Assembly (NCBI RefSeq): GCF_014851395.1
Contig: NW_024042261.1
Location: 35,489,942-35,553,941 of the forward strand
DNA from: Micropterus salmoides
Taxonomy: Eukaryota; Chordata; Actinopteri; Centrarchiformes; Centrarchidae
Direction: 5' to 3'
Length of the DNA: 64,000 bases
Under the pieces are notes generated by a model. It was not told the DNA's origin. It did not search any database and saw nothing but the letters and a program-made list of their open reading frames with translations. The position numbers were made by a program, and so were the translations under genes. This document shows, piece after piece, positions 50,829-60,426 of the stretch (positions within the stretch are counted from its first letter, which is position 1; each line of letters begins with the position of its first letter).

Positions 50829-53800
50829 CGGGTATATATACAGGGCTACGGCCAGGTTAATGCCCTTACGTCCCAGGTGTTTCTGCATCAGAGCCAAAAT
50901 GAAGGAGCAGGTCTTCTGAGTGTTGGCTGTGCCACTGTCCACCTCTGACAGGACAAAGTAGAACTGAGGGTTCTGCCAGAACAAACCTGGAAACACACGC
51001 GCACACTATTAGTATTACACTTTTCTTTATACTGCCTTCCTTAGCCTTTAACCCAAACTAAAGAGTGTGTACATGAATATAATTATGAATATGAATGTGA
51101 ACATGGACTGTTTCCCTGCTTCGTCTCTCACTATTAGGACAACAGGTCAGCACAAACACTTCAAATAACTTTAACCTTAACACACACTGATTTCAAAGAC
51201 ATGCAACTTGCATATGTGGGTTAATACATTATGCAGACATATAAAGTCTCAAATAGCACCATGTCCGCTTCTACAAAGACCGAAGGTTTTCAGTGTGAAT
51301 GCTCCCTCATGTAGAAGACTATCTGCTTACGCTGTCTTCTTTGTGCAGGTACAAACTTATGCTCAGTCACACTAACGTGTGCATTGGGCTATGGTATGAT
51401 CAAATCAGATCTTAAAGTTGACATATGCAGATTTTACCACAAACTTTCAATATCATCAGTTCCATCTTTCAGTATATTTATACACTATATTAATGTTTTA
51501 AAAGATTTAATGTTGTGCGGTTAGGACAGGATATGGGTTAATTTTAAATTTTAAACTTGAGAGCAAACCTCCTGGAACATCGTTTCTATATTGAAACTGA
51601 AATGACAACAGTTTCCATGATAGTGTCCTTAAATGCCACAACTAGCACTGCCAATAAAAACACAGCTCTTCATGGTATCATCCCCACCACATTAAAACCT
51701 GAGAAAAGTGGAATACAAATAAAGATATTTTTATTGTAATTAACTGCTTGCATTATATTCAGTTCTGTAGCATGTAACGTGAAGTGTCACAAGTTCCTGT
51801 GCCAAGTGATTTACCAAAATAAAATAAAAACTGGGGTTTGTTGCTCATTTTAGTTGCGTGACTGTATTCTCATCCATATAACCACATCAATAAGAGGCTT
51901 TGTCTGAGAAGATTTTCCCAAAAAGAAAAAGGTTAAATCAGACCACACCTACACAGACAAACAGACATGCAAGAAGATAGACAGTGTGTAGTAACATGTC
52001 TCAACTTGATGTGAGAGAACAAGTAGTCCTATTCCCATTACCAGATTTAATTAAGTTAAAACCCCACATAGCAGACAGGGTGTAAAAATGACTCCAGTAC
52101 CTTCAACTTAATCTACAATGTACATACAAGACAAGACGAAACAAGAAACACAAGACAACATAAGACAGACTTTATTTATCCCACACATGGGGAATTCACT
52201 AGTATACACAGTACAAACAAGGTAAAATACACATGCATACTTCACATTTTCAGATAAAAGCTGTTGTGTAACAAATGGCCTGTTTAACAGGTACAACAAA
52301 TGGCTCACATAATACATTTTAGTTTTTTAGTTCTTTACTTAACAAAACTGTTCATTTTCACCAGTGGCCTAAATTAAACACAATAAACATAACTATATAT
52401 ATTTCTACAGCAATAATGCCAAAAACAACAATACAGTGGTGTGACTGTCATCACCCTGCTGTTCTGTCTTTTTAACTGTTCTCACTGAGTAATTTATGAT
52501 TCCTAATCAACTCCGTTTCCGTTTATGATCCAAACACATGCAAAACACTTATCATGCACAAAACAATAAACATGCAGACTTTTTTAATCATGTCTCTTAC
52601 CCCCTTGGTGAGAGCCTCCTGCTGTGGTGCCCGGCTCCCAGCTCCCATGAAGCATTATGCAGCTCCACGGCAGCTTGCTGGAGCCTTCGCTGAGATTGTC
52701 AGTCAGGTGACAAACCTCCATAATCTCAAATTGCTGCCGGAAGTCTGACACCGACATCCTGATGGAGAGAGAAACTGGTTAATATGTAGTTGTGTGTTTG
52801 TAATCTTTCCAAACACAAACACACATTAAATCAGATTGAGTTCCATTTGTAAGACTAGTTTTAATTTTTTAACTATTAACATATTTACTTATAAATCACT
52901 GGAAAAAAATGTATTCTCTCCATCATTTATAGATAAACCTGCAATTAAACCTTTTTCCAGATTATCAGATTATTTTCAACATGTTAACAGAGTCAGTCGT
53001 CAGCAGTGTTGCAGCAGCTGTGTTTATGCTTAGCTTTGCGTTACTGTCTGTCACACTTACATCTTTTCTTTGACAACTGAGAATAAAAAGCATGTGTTCA
53101 TAATGTCAAGGATAAGCTGACTTGTCTGCCTTGCCTTGTTCCTGTTGTGGTTGAGACTCACATGCCAGAGTGTTTTGTTTCGTGTTTGAAGAAGGTGGTC
53201 ATTAACAGTCAGACTCAGCAGTGTCATATATCACAGAGAGACATTCAGATGCACAATGGCGCTACAAACTTACCAGAACTCCCCGTCATCCAAGCTGATT
53301 CTGTCTAGTCTTTTCTGCTCTATGGCGCTCACTGTGTTCCACTCTGGACTGGACAGAGAAAGAGACACCACACAGAGGGGAGACTTTATATTTATGTCAT
53401 AAATAAATGTGTAAAATATTATTTTCCAAATCATACCACTCTCTCAGGAACAGGTGTTAGCAAAGTAAGTTAATATGTTTGTTTTTCCTTACCCACAGAG
53501 ACATATTCTTGATTACATTATAAAACACAGATAAATGGATGTTATATAAGTCAACATGCACAAATTACTTTTGAATGAAACATTTTTTTACTCAAAGCCG
53601 ACTGGGGAATACTGCCACTGTGAGAAACAGTGACAAAGACAGGCAGACAGAGAAGAGGTGAGAAACATGAGAAGGTAGGCAGATGCAAATGAACATGTAA
53701 AACTACAAACACAAAAAAATTTCAGGTAGTTATGGAGGCAGAACAGCTATAAATAGTTTAGGCAGACTTCAGGTTATCTTCATTAATACATTTTCATTTG

Positions 53801-56800
53801 ACATTTAAAACATTGAAAACCTGGCCAATTTGGCTCATCTAGATGTGTACCAACCCTTTCATGTCACTCCAGGGCCCCTCCCACTCCGTGTTGCCCCAGG
53901 GGTTGAGGATTCGCACCAAATCCTCGGTGCCGTATGTCGTCTTCACCTGCAAACAGACAGACAGAAAAGGTGAGAGCGGTGGGAAGGAGAGGCCACGATG
54001 AATCGACATTTCTGCTGTAAGGTCTACAAATACAAAGTCTACAAAAAGTGCACGTACGTGTCTTTTATTGCAGCATCAAATTTATTTAATCAGAGGGTTG
54101 TTGATAGTTTGTTGCTACCAAAACTGTATTTTTTTAAAATATGATGATGTTAACAAGCATTTGTTTAATCTTCTTTAGGTACCTTCTCTACTGCAGTCAG
54201 AGAGTAGGCATGTCTGAACATGATCCCGAATTCATTCTTTTTCTCCAAAGGACCCTGGAGGGAAAAAAACATCCACCCACAGTCAGGACAGAAGGAAAAG
54301 GTCAAATTACACTCATGTGACTCATCACATACATGTAAACCTTCAATGGCAACATGTTCTGCAGGGACCTTTCATCCCATCACTAACCGTACCCTGCAGT
54401 TGGCACAGCTGATGAATGCTCCTTTATCCAGCAGGTGTCTGAGGAAGGCTGGCAGGTCTCTGGGCAGTGAGACAATGTCAAAAACCTCCGCCACCCCGCC
54501 CGTCATATCAACCATAGCCTCATGAGGGAAGCCCATGTCCAGAGCTCTGTAGCCACCTTTGAGCCTGAGACAAAAGACACAGGGACGACAAAAACATCAG
54601 AAAGGTTCCAAGAGAAAGGTAAATGACTGGACAAACAAGGTGACAAAGTCTTATTGAGAATACAAAAGCTCGTGAGAGAGACATTAATTTCAGGTTAACA
54701 GATGAGCTGAAAAAGAGATATTCACATTTTAAGACACAAATGAGTAAATATGTTCCAGTACAAAAGGGTTTACTTTACATTATGTTTGTATTTTGTCTGG
54801 TGGCGTTTATAACTTCCCCTGTAAAATTCAAGAAGGAAACATAAAAGCAATGCACAACATTCCTCCTACAATGTAAAATATTCAATAAAAAAGGAACATT
54901 TACTTCAACAAGTTCAACTCTGTGGTCTCAGATTTCAAAGAGCTGAATGAGCTCTTTGAAATAGAGTTAGAAATACTCAGGAGAAGGAGAGACACACACA
55001 TTTATATTCATAAAAAAGCCCAAGTAATATTACTCTCAAGCTAGGCTCATTTTGTGTAATTTTGACAAATAAAGCCAGATCACTAATTAAGAAGAAATGC
55101 TGATTAATGTGCTATTTTTAGAGTGTTCCCAAAGTATATTCTGAGGGAGTTGCCAGAGAAGCATCACACGCTAAGGGGTGCCAGATGAAATATTATAGAA
55201 AATCTTTTAAATTTCATGTAACTTTATTACCCACACCTTCCAGTAAAGGTTAATCTTATTTTGCAGATACACCCAAATAAGATTATGACCTCTACTTGAC
55301 ACAAACACACAACTCACTTGGCGTAAGCCTTCTCCAGCAGGGAGCTCCAGAACTCGTGTTTGTCTGGGGAGCTGAGGTAGATAAGCTTGTTGCCCTTAGT
55401 GGGCAACAAGTCGTCTATCCTCACCTCCTCCCACTGTCCGTACTGCCAGAACTACAGAGAGAAAGAGGGAGTGGTGTTTTTGTCACAGTGACAGTGGCGT
55501 ACTTTCACCAACTTCAGAAAGATCATAAAAGGTCAGTTTCATATTTATATTCCAAAATCTGCCATCATAGCAAAATTGTTATCTACATTTTTATATTCAA
55601 CATCAACACACAGAAAGAAAGAAACAAGAAAGATCTGAAACTTAAACTTTCTTTTGTAACTTTCCTTGATTATTTTAAACCCCATGTCTGCATAGGCTAT
55701 TCACACAACAACTGCAGTTAAATATCTGCTTCCTGAAACTTGAGAATTCAACCATGAAAAATGTTGTTGGTGCACAGCAGCATTCATGTATTTACCCTGA
55801 AGACGAAGCATCCATTGTACCCATCTTGGAAGCTCTGTTCTAGAGGCATGACCTTCTGGAGCAGGGAACGATTCATGGAGAGAGATGCAATGGCAGAAAG
55901 TAACCAGCAGTCCCCTAAGGAAAGCAGGTTTGAGAAGTAGGTCAGGTTATCAGGAAGGTGCATATACAATACACAGAACTGTTATCATGAACTGTTTATA
56001 AGGGGAGAACATTTTTATATATATTGTAAAGTGTAAGTTTTCTAAATAAAGTGTCAGAGAGATATCTGCTTTTGCAAATTAACTCTTGATATTCCTACAA
56101 GTATTGTTCTAAGTTGGGACCATGGCTTTACAAGGAGAAATGGATATGGCACTGCATGCTGCCGACTGTTTTGAAAACTCACATTAAAGTGCTGATAGTA
56201 AAAACTCTTTCATAGCTGACAAATCCTGCTACTGACATTATCCTTTTAGAATCTGTCTCATAGTATTAAAATACAGTAAACTTCCGTATTGTATTTTAAA
56301 GTTTTGTCTAACATCTTGTAAACAACAACTAGACAGGAAGAATAAAAGAGTATAGGAAATGTACATGCAGCATGGACCTCGAGTCTCCATGTAGCAGACT
56401 GAGACTCCAGGTGAGTCCAGGTGAAAGCTCAGATGTACATGAGGGTAAAGTCACCTGACCTCAGTTTACCTGGTGATTGTATTTGCAATGTCTGTAACGT
56501 TTATCCACCTCTGACTAAAAATACCAATGTGTGATTATTTGTTAAGCACTGCAAAGTAAGTCGTAAGTGTCTGGTGGGGAAAGTGTTTGGCGAACTCATC
56601 ATGTCTGAAAATACTGTATCATTTAACACTACAGTAGTTGTCTAATTACCGAGTCTTCCCTGGCAGATGTCCAGTCGTGAAGCTCCATCTACTATGAACT
56701 GAGGTGAGGCACAGAGCTCCTAGAAATAGTAGGGAGTTTGGGGATTGGTTGAACAAAAGAAGGAGGAGGAAGATGAAATGAGAAAAATGAGAGAGGGGGT

Positions 56801-59800
56801 AGAGAGGGAAACAGTCAGATGGCAACAAAAAAACAACAACCTGTTGGCACCACGCCAAAGGGAGTGGCTAAACATCAGCTGAAAGAGCTTTAAGCTAAAG
56901 GGCATAAATTTGGTTCTCCAGTTCTCCAGCCACTCGCTTTAACCCAGAATCAGAAAGGAAGATCGATATAAGTTACATCTCAGTGCAGTGCTGCCAGATA
57001 ATTATAATTTCTTTAGATGTACAATTAATTATTCTAAAAAGCATTAAATATAAGATTATCTCAAGTTGGTAGAAACAACTTTCAGTAAAATCCAACAGCA
57101 CCATAAACTATAGCCTCTCTCAGCAAAAACTGAACATTACAGGCCTGTGGTATTACACCATGTTAGATTTAGTAAGGTGGATTTACAGAGTGTATTTTGT
57201 ACATATCCTGTTGCGGTAAGCTTAACCTGAACTGCTCTGTCGTCATGGAGCTTTGATAATGGACACATCATCCCACACCATACACAGAGGTCAGGGCTGT
57301 AAGGAACAAAGTCATTGTTTACATCCCGACAGTTTTATAGGCTGACCTGTTCTTCAAGCTTCAAAGCTAAAAGGTTTAGTATTAGAGGCAAAGTCAGAGT
57401 CACAGTTGTGAAAAGACTGAATACATACGCTGCAATTACAGCCATCTCATGTCACTGTAGAGTAGTGGCTGTATAATAGATATGTTCAGATACTTGATGC
57501 ATGTTTCCTCTGAAATGTACTGATTGAAGTTAAAAAGGTGTTTACATTGTGAGATTAAAACACATTTAATTAATAACAAGTAGATTATAATTGAGGATGA
57601 ACACTGCAACTTGCAACCAACAAGCTAAAGTTCATTCAGTCAGACATATTAGTGTGAAGTTGTTAAGGCATCCGATAATAAGATTAATAAAGTGTCAAAC
57701 TACCACTATGACAAATGGCAAACCCTCTAGCGGAAATAATTATACAACTAAAAAAATGGTTAACTGAAGGTCTATTTTAAGTGAAGTCTGTCTTGGAAGT
57801 TTACTTTTTAGGTAAGCAGATGGAGTCTTAAATGTGTTTTCTGCACTAGTGTGTCCTTGTTTTGATCTCAGAGTGTGTTGATGAAATGCCACCATGAGAG
57901 AAGATTGGTATGGGAAACATTTGCTGCATGACTAGTAAGAAGACTATCAGACAAGTCTGAAGTTGCTCTTGCTTTCGGTACCTCGATTCTTTTTAAACAC
58001 TTAAATATTTTTGTATTAGTTTGTTTGAAATTGTCAATTTCTTTCTTGTTGAGAAAGCATTTTTTAAGAGATAGTCATTTGGATACAACACGACTGTAAT
58101 ACACAGGTAGCTGTAACTAGTTTGTTGAACTAAACCCATGAGCACTGTTCTCCTGTGTTCATATTTGTCACGGACTTGTTTTACATGTTTGTGCAAAGTC
58201 AGTCTATATACCAAAGCCACGCTCACCAGTCCTTCAGCTGACTGACAGGTGACACTGGCAAGTGTAACTAATCAAACACCAATCATAATGTGAAAAGTAA
58301 GACCAGGAAGTTCTTCAATTCCCAAGATAACAGTGGATAGTTCAGCAACCTTAAAGCATTTAGACAATGATAAAAAAAAGTAAATAGCTGTGTAGTTACT
58401 TTCATTCTGCCGCCACTACAGAGAGCTGCTTTCATTTCATGTACTGATGCCTTCGTTTGATATGTTACTTATTTACTCACCAACGGCCTGGTATAAGTAC
58501 ACATGTAGGTTTTATCTTATCCCGACCAACTGCTGCCCTGCTCTAATTTGTTTGAGGACAAAAGAAAGTAGTGTATCTGTATCTGTGTATTAATAGACAC
58601 CACTGGGCTGTATCTCTGACAAAGCGTCCCTCTCTTGCCCTAGAAAGACACTATAGTATAAAACAACAGGTTCACATCTCGCACAAGGCTACAACACTTT
58701 TTTACAAATGTTATTTCATGGCTGAGTCACAGCTACATCCAAGTTTAATTCACTAATAGTAAATCTGATTTTAATGAGGCTGTTATGTCAGTTTTCATTA
58801 TCAACAACCTCTAACACTCTGTCTTTCACTGACAGTATTTAACTTCAAAAGGAATTAATATTGACCCTAATGTCTATTAGAAGTGAACACTTGTGAGGGT
58901 GGCCTAGGTGTTTAAGGCGCTGACCATTAAGTGTAATGTCCCCCATTGGATTCTAGCTGGGGATCCCAATTCTCTCTGCCCTTGTTTCCTGTCAGCTTTC
59001 TGCTGAATCACTATAATTTACCTTACCGACTTATTATACTTTTTATGAGGATGTTTTCATCCCCCTTCCTTTGTTCCTTAAAGTAACTTAAACCGTGATA
59101 TGCTGTGGTTGTTAAGTCTGCCGCCTCTACAGCCCTGTGAGTCACTCTGCCCCTCTCCTCCTGTGTGTGTGTGTGTGTGTCCTGCCTCTGTGTGCTGAGT
59201 CTTGCATTTTAGTACAGTGGTTGTTTGTTTTAGTGCTTTATGGTATTTTGCTTCTCTTAAGTTCTCAGAATATTCTGTAAGCAAGCTTCCACACGTTGAT
59301 GAATATCAAAAACAAAATCAGGTTTATTTACAGAAATAAAGTGTTATTTTAAACCTTTTAAACTTCAGTTTTGCCCCATCTCCATATCTTACTAACAATT
59401 TTTCATGCAAATTTCCTACTACATCTTCTCATTTCTACTGGGGAGTAAAACTATTTCCAGAATGTTTATTTTGTGCAACTTTTTCCAACAGCGTACTTTC
59501 AATGTACTTTTTAAATCACCACATGTATCTGACAGCTGTTATGTTACTTTTCAGATAAAGATCCTCATGCAAACCATGTGTTAAACTCATAATTATGTAT
59601 ATAAGGGAAGTTTTATTATAGGCATATACAAATGCCACTAAAACTTTCCAACAGCAGTGATGGAAGAATATATTACATACTATTACTAGGATTATGTACT
59701 GAAAGTATAAAAAGTAAATGTACTATTATATTATTGGAATATTTTACATGTTACATTAGAGGAGATGAAGTTGATCTTATAGCCTACATTGTTGTGTACT

Positions 59801-60426
59801 TTAATCTGTAACAATGCATTATATTTTATAAATTGATCATATGTTTATATGTACAACTGTAATCTGCAAAGTAACTAGAGAAAACAGCCAAATAAATGTA
59901 CTGGAGTCAAGTCTAAAGTAGCATTAAATGGAAATACAAGTTCAAGTAGCCTACAGTAGGCTACGTGAGTTAAAGGACTTAATTACTTTCCATCAATGTC
60001 TTATTACAGCGCATTAAGTGGTTAAAATGAACTCAACATCTTACATAGCCTACTTATTTTCAATTAAATAGAATTTTGATAATAAAAACACGTGTAATCT
60101 TTAATGCTTTTTATGTTGCAGGGTTGCTTCCTTAACCCACCACAGCAGAGCAGGTATTCAGGGTTACTTTTCTTTACCTTTGGTCGTTTCCACTGCACCC
60201 CGGGCTGCATCTCCAGCTCTCCCACGGGGAAATAATTGTCCACGTACAGTCCGTCGCGGCCGACCGAGCTCAGGTCCCCGCTCTCCGGAGGCCTGTCCCT
60301 GATCCGGAGGTCCGCCAGCCAGATGCGGGACTGAGAGCCAAGCAGCTCGTCGGTGCAGACAGAGTCCACATAATCTTCCAGCGGAGGAAGGGAGTCTTCA
60401 GATGTTAAACTCACCGACTTTTTCAT
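42848..60426 (-). CDS. capn12: calpain, probable calpain-12, 20 coding exons, 701 residues
   Basis: Calpains are cytosolic calcium-dependent cysteine proteases that cut substrates at limited sites. The 20 exons sum to 2106 nt, which is 701 codons plus stop with every junction in phase. Domain order: N-terminal region (1-83); papain-like core (about 84-325) with catalytic Cys109 in LGDCWLLSAIASL, His263 in FRHAYSLT and Asn287 in ILNPWGNTEWEGPW; C2-like/CBSW domain (about 328-502); linker (503-518); penta-EF-hand domain (about 530-701). The clearest EF-hand is DKNKNQRLEYQE (615-626). The EF loop at exons 15-16 (ESQDIAQLNWPEF) has lost most calcium ligands. The Gly normally before the catalytic His is Arg262. 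Human CAPN12 ends THRQWMEVATFS and this protein ends SYRQWLHMTMYN. Together with flanking eif3k and actn4, this makes capn12 the best call; the alternative is another classical calpain. The start is chosen as the first ATG of an open frame running into PGVQWKRPK. Confidence 0.9.
43017..43075 (-). CDS. capn12: capn12 exon 19
   Basis: The 59 nt exon, the typical penultimate size, encodes KFQAYDMVGMGTIAISYRQ. The acceptor is tttacag|GC and the donor CAG|gtgtga. An in-frame stop follows two codons later if the intron is retained. Confidence 0.9.
44006..44034. repeat. (TAA)n(TA)n microsatellite
   Basis: TAA units followed by TA units, in capn12 intron 18. Confidence 0.9.
44464..44580 (-). CDS. 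capn12: capn12 exon 18
   Basis: The 117 nt exon encodes GIVVDDLVMQMVGLRYTEPD, then LTISYPGFLYLLMKLESMI. It matches the LRYxdpdltixFxxFxxxLxxLexM block common to calpains. Confidence 0.93.
44581..45198 (-). other. capn12: capn12 intron 17
   Basis: This 618 nt GT-AG intron holds nothing else that I recognise. Confidence 0.75.
45199..45277 (-). CDS. capn12: capn12 exon 17
   Basis: The 79 nt exon encodes DIFLVLDKNKNQRLEYQEVS then PALKAAG. It is the best-preserved EF-hand, with D615, N617, N619 and E626 in place. Confidence 0.93.
45462..45530 (-). CDS. capn12: capn12 exon 16
   Basis: The 69 nt exon, the typical size, encodes SQDIAQLNWPEFQGLWDKIR then KWT. It aligns with the DxdGxLxxxEFxxLWxxI segment of active calpains, but the calcium ligands are largely replaced. 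Confidence 0.92.
45749..45821 (+). tRNA. tRNA-Lys (anticodon UUU), copy 1
   Basis: The 73 nt cloverleaf starts GCCTGGATAGCTCAGTTGGT. It has A box TAGCTCAGTTGG, anticodon TTT in loop CTTTTAA, and B box GGTTCAAGTCC. The acceptor stem has a G1:U72 wobble (the 3' side ends CAGGT), where the other copies have G:C. No TTTT terminator follows closely; only TTT occurs at 45829. It lies antisense in capn12 intron 15. Confidence 0.9.
45964..46133 (-). repeat. tRNA-derived SINE, copy A2
   Basis: This copy is in minus orientation. Head: GGTGATGACGCAATGGATAA, GCCTTTGGTGTGAGAGACCC. Body: TGTCCCTGAGCAAGACACTT. Tail: TAAGTTGCTTTGGATAAAAG. It sits between the inverted tRNA-Lys pair in capn12 intron 15. It is related to copies A1 and A3. 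Confidence 0.78.
46439..46511 (-). tRNA. tRNA-Lys (anticodon UUU), copy 2
   Basis: This is an intact 73 nt cloverleaf with TTT anticodon and B box GGTTCAAGTCC. The acceptor stem GCCTGGA/TTCAGGC pairs fully, apart from a G:U at position 6, and the discriminator is G. A TTTT Pol III stop lies 8 nt downstream (46428-46431). It is sense to capn12, in intron 15, and opposite in orientation to copy 1. Confidence 0.95.
46822..46886 (-). CDS. capn12: capn12 exon 15
   Basis: The 65 nt exon, the typical calpain size, encodes VLAGSEKYLALEHCKSMVVL then ME. It matches the CrsMvxLMD block of EF-hand 2. The acceptor is tgctcag|TG and the donor GAG|gtatcc. Confidence 0.92.
46887..47602 (-). other. capn12: capn12 intron 14
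   Basis: This 716 nt intron contains a dispersed-repeat tail near 47363-47460, entered separately. No gene is seen. Confidence 0.75.
47363..47460 (-). repeat. dispersed repeat tail
   Basis: AATTCAATTCAAATTAGCTT then TATTGGCATGAATG and TATTGCCAAAGC is a recurrent teleost retroposon-end sequence; the strand is assumed. It is in capn12 intron 14. Confidence 0.45.
47603..47663 (-). CDS. capn12: capn12 exon 14
   Basis: The 61 nt exon encodes NGFCKPVNLYKLLNEALKGG, the first EF-hand helix pair, where classical calpains have ElxxxLN. The expected calcium-loop acidic residues are missing. The donor is GGAG|gttagt. Confidence 0.87.
47984..48058 (-). CDS. capn12: capn12 exon 13
   Basis: The 75 nt exon encodes PSYPHETALPSLKSTKQLFM then KHCDK. 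KQLFMKHCDK aligns with the FxxLFxxxAgxD start of the penta-EF-hand domain. The acceptor is cccgcag|CCT and the donor AAG|gtgaga. Confidence 0.87.
48667..48739 (+). tRNA. tRNA-Lys (anticodon UUU), copy 3
   Basis: This is an intact 73 nt cloverleaf whose mature region matches copy 2. A TTTT terminator follows within a few bases (48743-48746). It lies antisense in capn12 intron 12. The acceptor pair T4:A69 replaces the C:G that I recall in human tRNA-Lys(UUU), a compensated change. Confidence 0.96.
49551..49623 (-). pseudogene. decayed tRNA-Lys copy
   Basis: This is a 73 nt match to the other three copies on the minus strand, with many changes. The D stem is altered, the anticodon arm reads CATTGCACTACTGATGTGA with broken pairing, and the B box is GGTTTAATTC. 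The size and ends GCCTGGATA...CAGGAG are kept. It is unlikely to give a working tRNA. Confidence 0.8.
49748..49793 (-). CDS. capn12: capn12 exon 12 (linker)
   Basis: The 46 nt exon encodes TPAHSPKAKEISPSTQ, a polar linker before the EF-hand domain. The linker is not conserved between calpains, so the call rests on splice sites (tcccag|TCC and ACAG|gtggac) and on being the acceptor choice that keeps frame with exon 13. Confidence 0.72.
50281..50489 (-). CDS. capn12: capn12 exon 11
   Basis: The 209 nt exon encodes AHPKNTYLTAGDLSVLRPVL, REVLLRGSLPPGRYIIIPST and EFLLRVLTEQGNAAT. LxPGxYxIIPST followed by GEFLLRVxxE is diagnostic of the calpain C2-like domain. The donor is CCAC|gtgagt. Confidence 0.95.
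50798..50826. repeat. (TG)n microsatellite at capn12 exon 10 donor
   Basis: On the transcript strand this is (CA)n beginning inside the splice donor gtacacac of exon 10. Confidence 0.97.
50829..50986 (-). CDS. capn12: capn12 exon 10
   Basis: The 158 nt exon encodes GLFWQNPQFYFVLSEVDSGT, then CSFILALMQKHLGRKGINLA and VALYIYP of the C2-like domain. The donor is CCG|gtacac and runs directly into a (CA)n repeat. Confidence 0.93.
50987..52600 (-). other. capn12: capn12 intron 9
   Basis: This intron of about 1.6 kb contains a LINE-tail-like repeat at 52110-52240. No gene is seen. Confidence 0.75.
52110..52240 (-). repeat. LINE-type 3' tail remnant
   Basis: A simple ACAAGACAAGACGAAACAAG stretch followed by ACTTTATTTATCCCACACAT and GGGGAATTCAC. 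The minus strand reads GTGAATTCCCC...GGGATAAATAAAGT, as in many fish LINE tails. It is in capn12 intron 9. Confidence 0.5.
52601..52758 (-). CDS. capn12: capn12 exon 9
   Basis: The 158 nt exon encodes (W)MSVSDFRQQFEIMEVCHL, then SWEPGTTAGGSHQG. It ends the core and starts the C2-like domain; W.xGTTAGGS is the usual start of that domain. The donor is GGGG|gtaaga. Confidence 0.93.
53274..53348 (-). CDS. capn12: capn12 exon 8
   Basis: The 75 nt exon encodes PEWNTVSAIEQKRLDRISLD then DGEFW. The acceptor gtccag|TCCAG was chosen over the AG five bases downstream because only it keeps frame with exon 7. The tryptophan codon is split with exon 9. Confidence 0.93.
53855..53946 (-). CDS. capn12: capn12 exon 7 (catalytic Asn)
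   Basis: The 92 nt exon encodes VKTTYGTEDLVRILNPWGNT then EWEGPWSDMKG. It holds catalytic Asn287 in NPWG. The donor AAAGG|gttggt is weak, but joining to exon 8 gives the typical SD..PEWNTV sequence. Confidence 0.92.
54183..54254 (-). CDS. capn12: capn12 exon 6 (catalytic His)
   Basis: The 72 nt exon encodes GPLEKKNEFGIMFRHAYSLT then AVEK. It holds catalytic His263. The family motif is GHAYS and this gene has RHAYS. It is shorter than the roughly 84 nt usual for classical calpains. Confidence 0.92.
54393..54564 (-). CDS. capn12: capn12 exon 5
   Basis: The 172 nt exon encodes LKGGYRALDMGFPHEAMVDM then TGGVAEVFDI and FLRHLLDKGAFISCANCR. The acceptor is tctcag|G and the donor TGCAGG|gtacgg. It is 3 nt longer than the size I recall for classical calpain exon 5, and the phase matches the next exon. 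Confidence 0.92.
54932..54962. repeat. inverted repeat, 13 bp arms with 5 nt loop
   Basis: ATTTCAAAGAGCT and its perfect complement flank GAATG, in capn12 intron 4. An outer AACTCT/AGAGTT pairing extends it with a bulge. Confidence 0.92.
55318..55451 (-). CDS. capn12: capn12 exon 4
   Basis: The 134 nt exon encodes FWQYGQWEEVRIDDLLPTKG then NKLIYLSS and HEFWSSLLEKAYAK. The FWQxGxWxxVxIDDxLP and EFWxxLLEKAYAK blocks are classic calpain core motifs. A perfect inverted repeat lies inside it at 55386-55410. Confidence 0.96.
55386..55410. repeat. perfect 10 bp inverted repeat inside capn12 exon 4
   Basis: CTTGTTGCCC and GGGCAACAAG flank a 5 nt loop. On the coding strand this covers the codons for LLPTKGNK. 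Confidence 0.95.
55796..55914 (-). CDS. capn12: capn12 exon 3 (catalytic Cys)
   Basis: The 119 nt exon encodes GDCWLLSAIASLSMNRSLLQ and FQDGYNGCFVFR. It carries the active-site cysteine in GDCW. The acceptor is ccttag|GGG and the donor TTCAGG|gtaaat. Confidence 0.96.
56650..56719 (-). CDS. capn12: capn12 exon 2
   Basis: The 70 nt exon, the usual calpain size, encodes ELCASPQFIVDGASRLDICQ then GRL. The acceptor is tttctag|GAG and the donor CTCG|gtaatt. Confidence 0.93.
56720..60177 (-). other. capn12: capn12 intron 1
   Basis: This intron of about 3.5 kb contains a tRNA-like SINE fragment at 58896-59010 and a short GT repeat at 59163-59180. No exon or gene is recognised. Confidence 0.75.
58896..59010 (+). 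repeat. second SINE family fragment (tRNA-like head)
   Basis: GGTGGCCTAGGTGTTTAAGG, CGCTGACCATTAAG, then GATTCTAGCTGGGGAT and CTCTGCCCTTGTTTCCTGTC. This resembles a common percomorph SINE with a tRNA-like promoter head and a CT-rich Ctctctgccc...tttcctgtc tail. It is diverged and lies in capn12 intron 1. Confidence 0.55.
60178..60426 (-). CDS. capn12: capn12 exon 1
   Basis: Eighty-three codons run from MKKSVSLTSEDSLPPLEDYV to PGVQWKRPK; the donor is AAG|gtaaag. The first 60 or so residues are specific to this gene. YVDNYFPVGELEMQPGVQWK corresponds to the usual calpain FxDxxFP...VxWKRP lead-in to the protease core. Confidence 0.88.
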
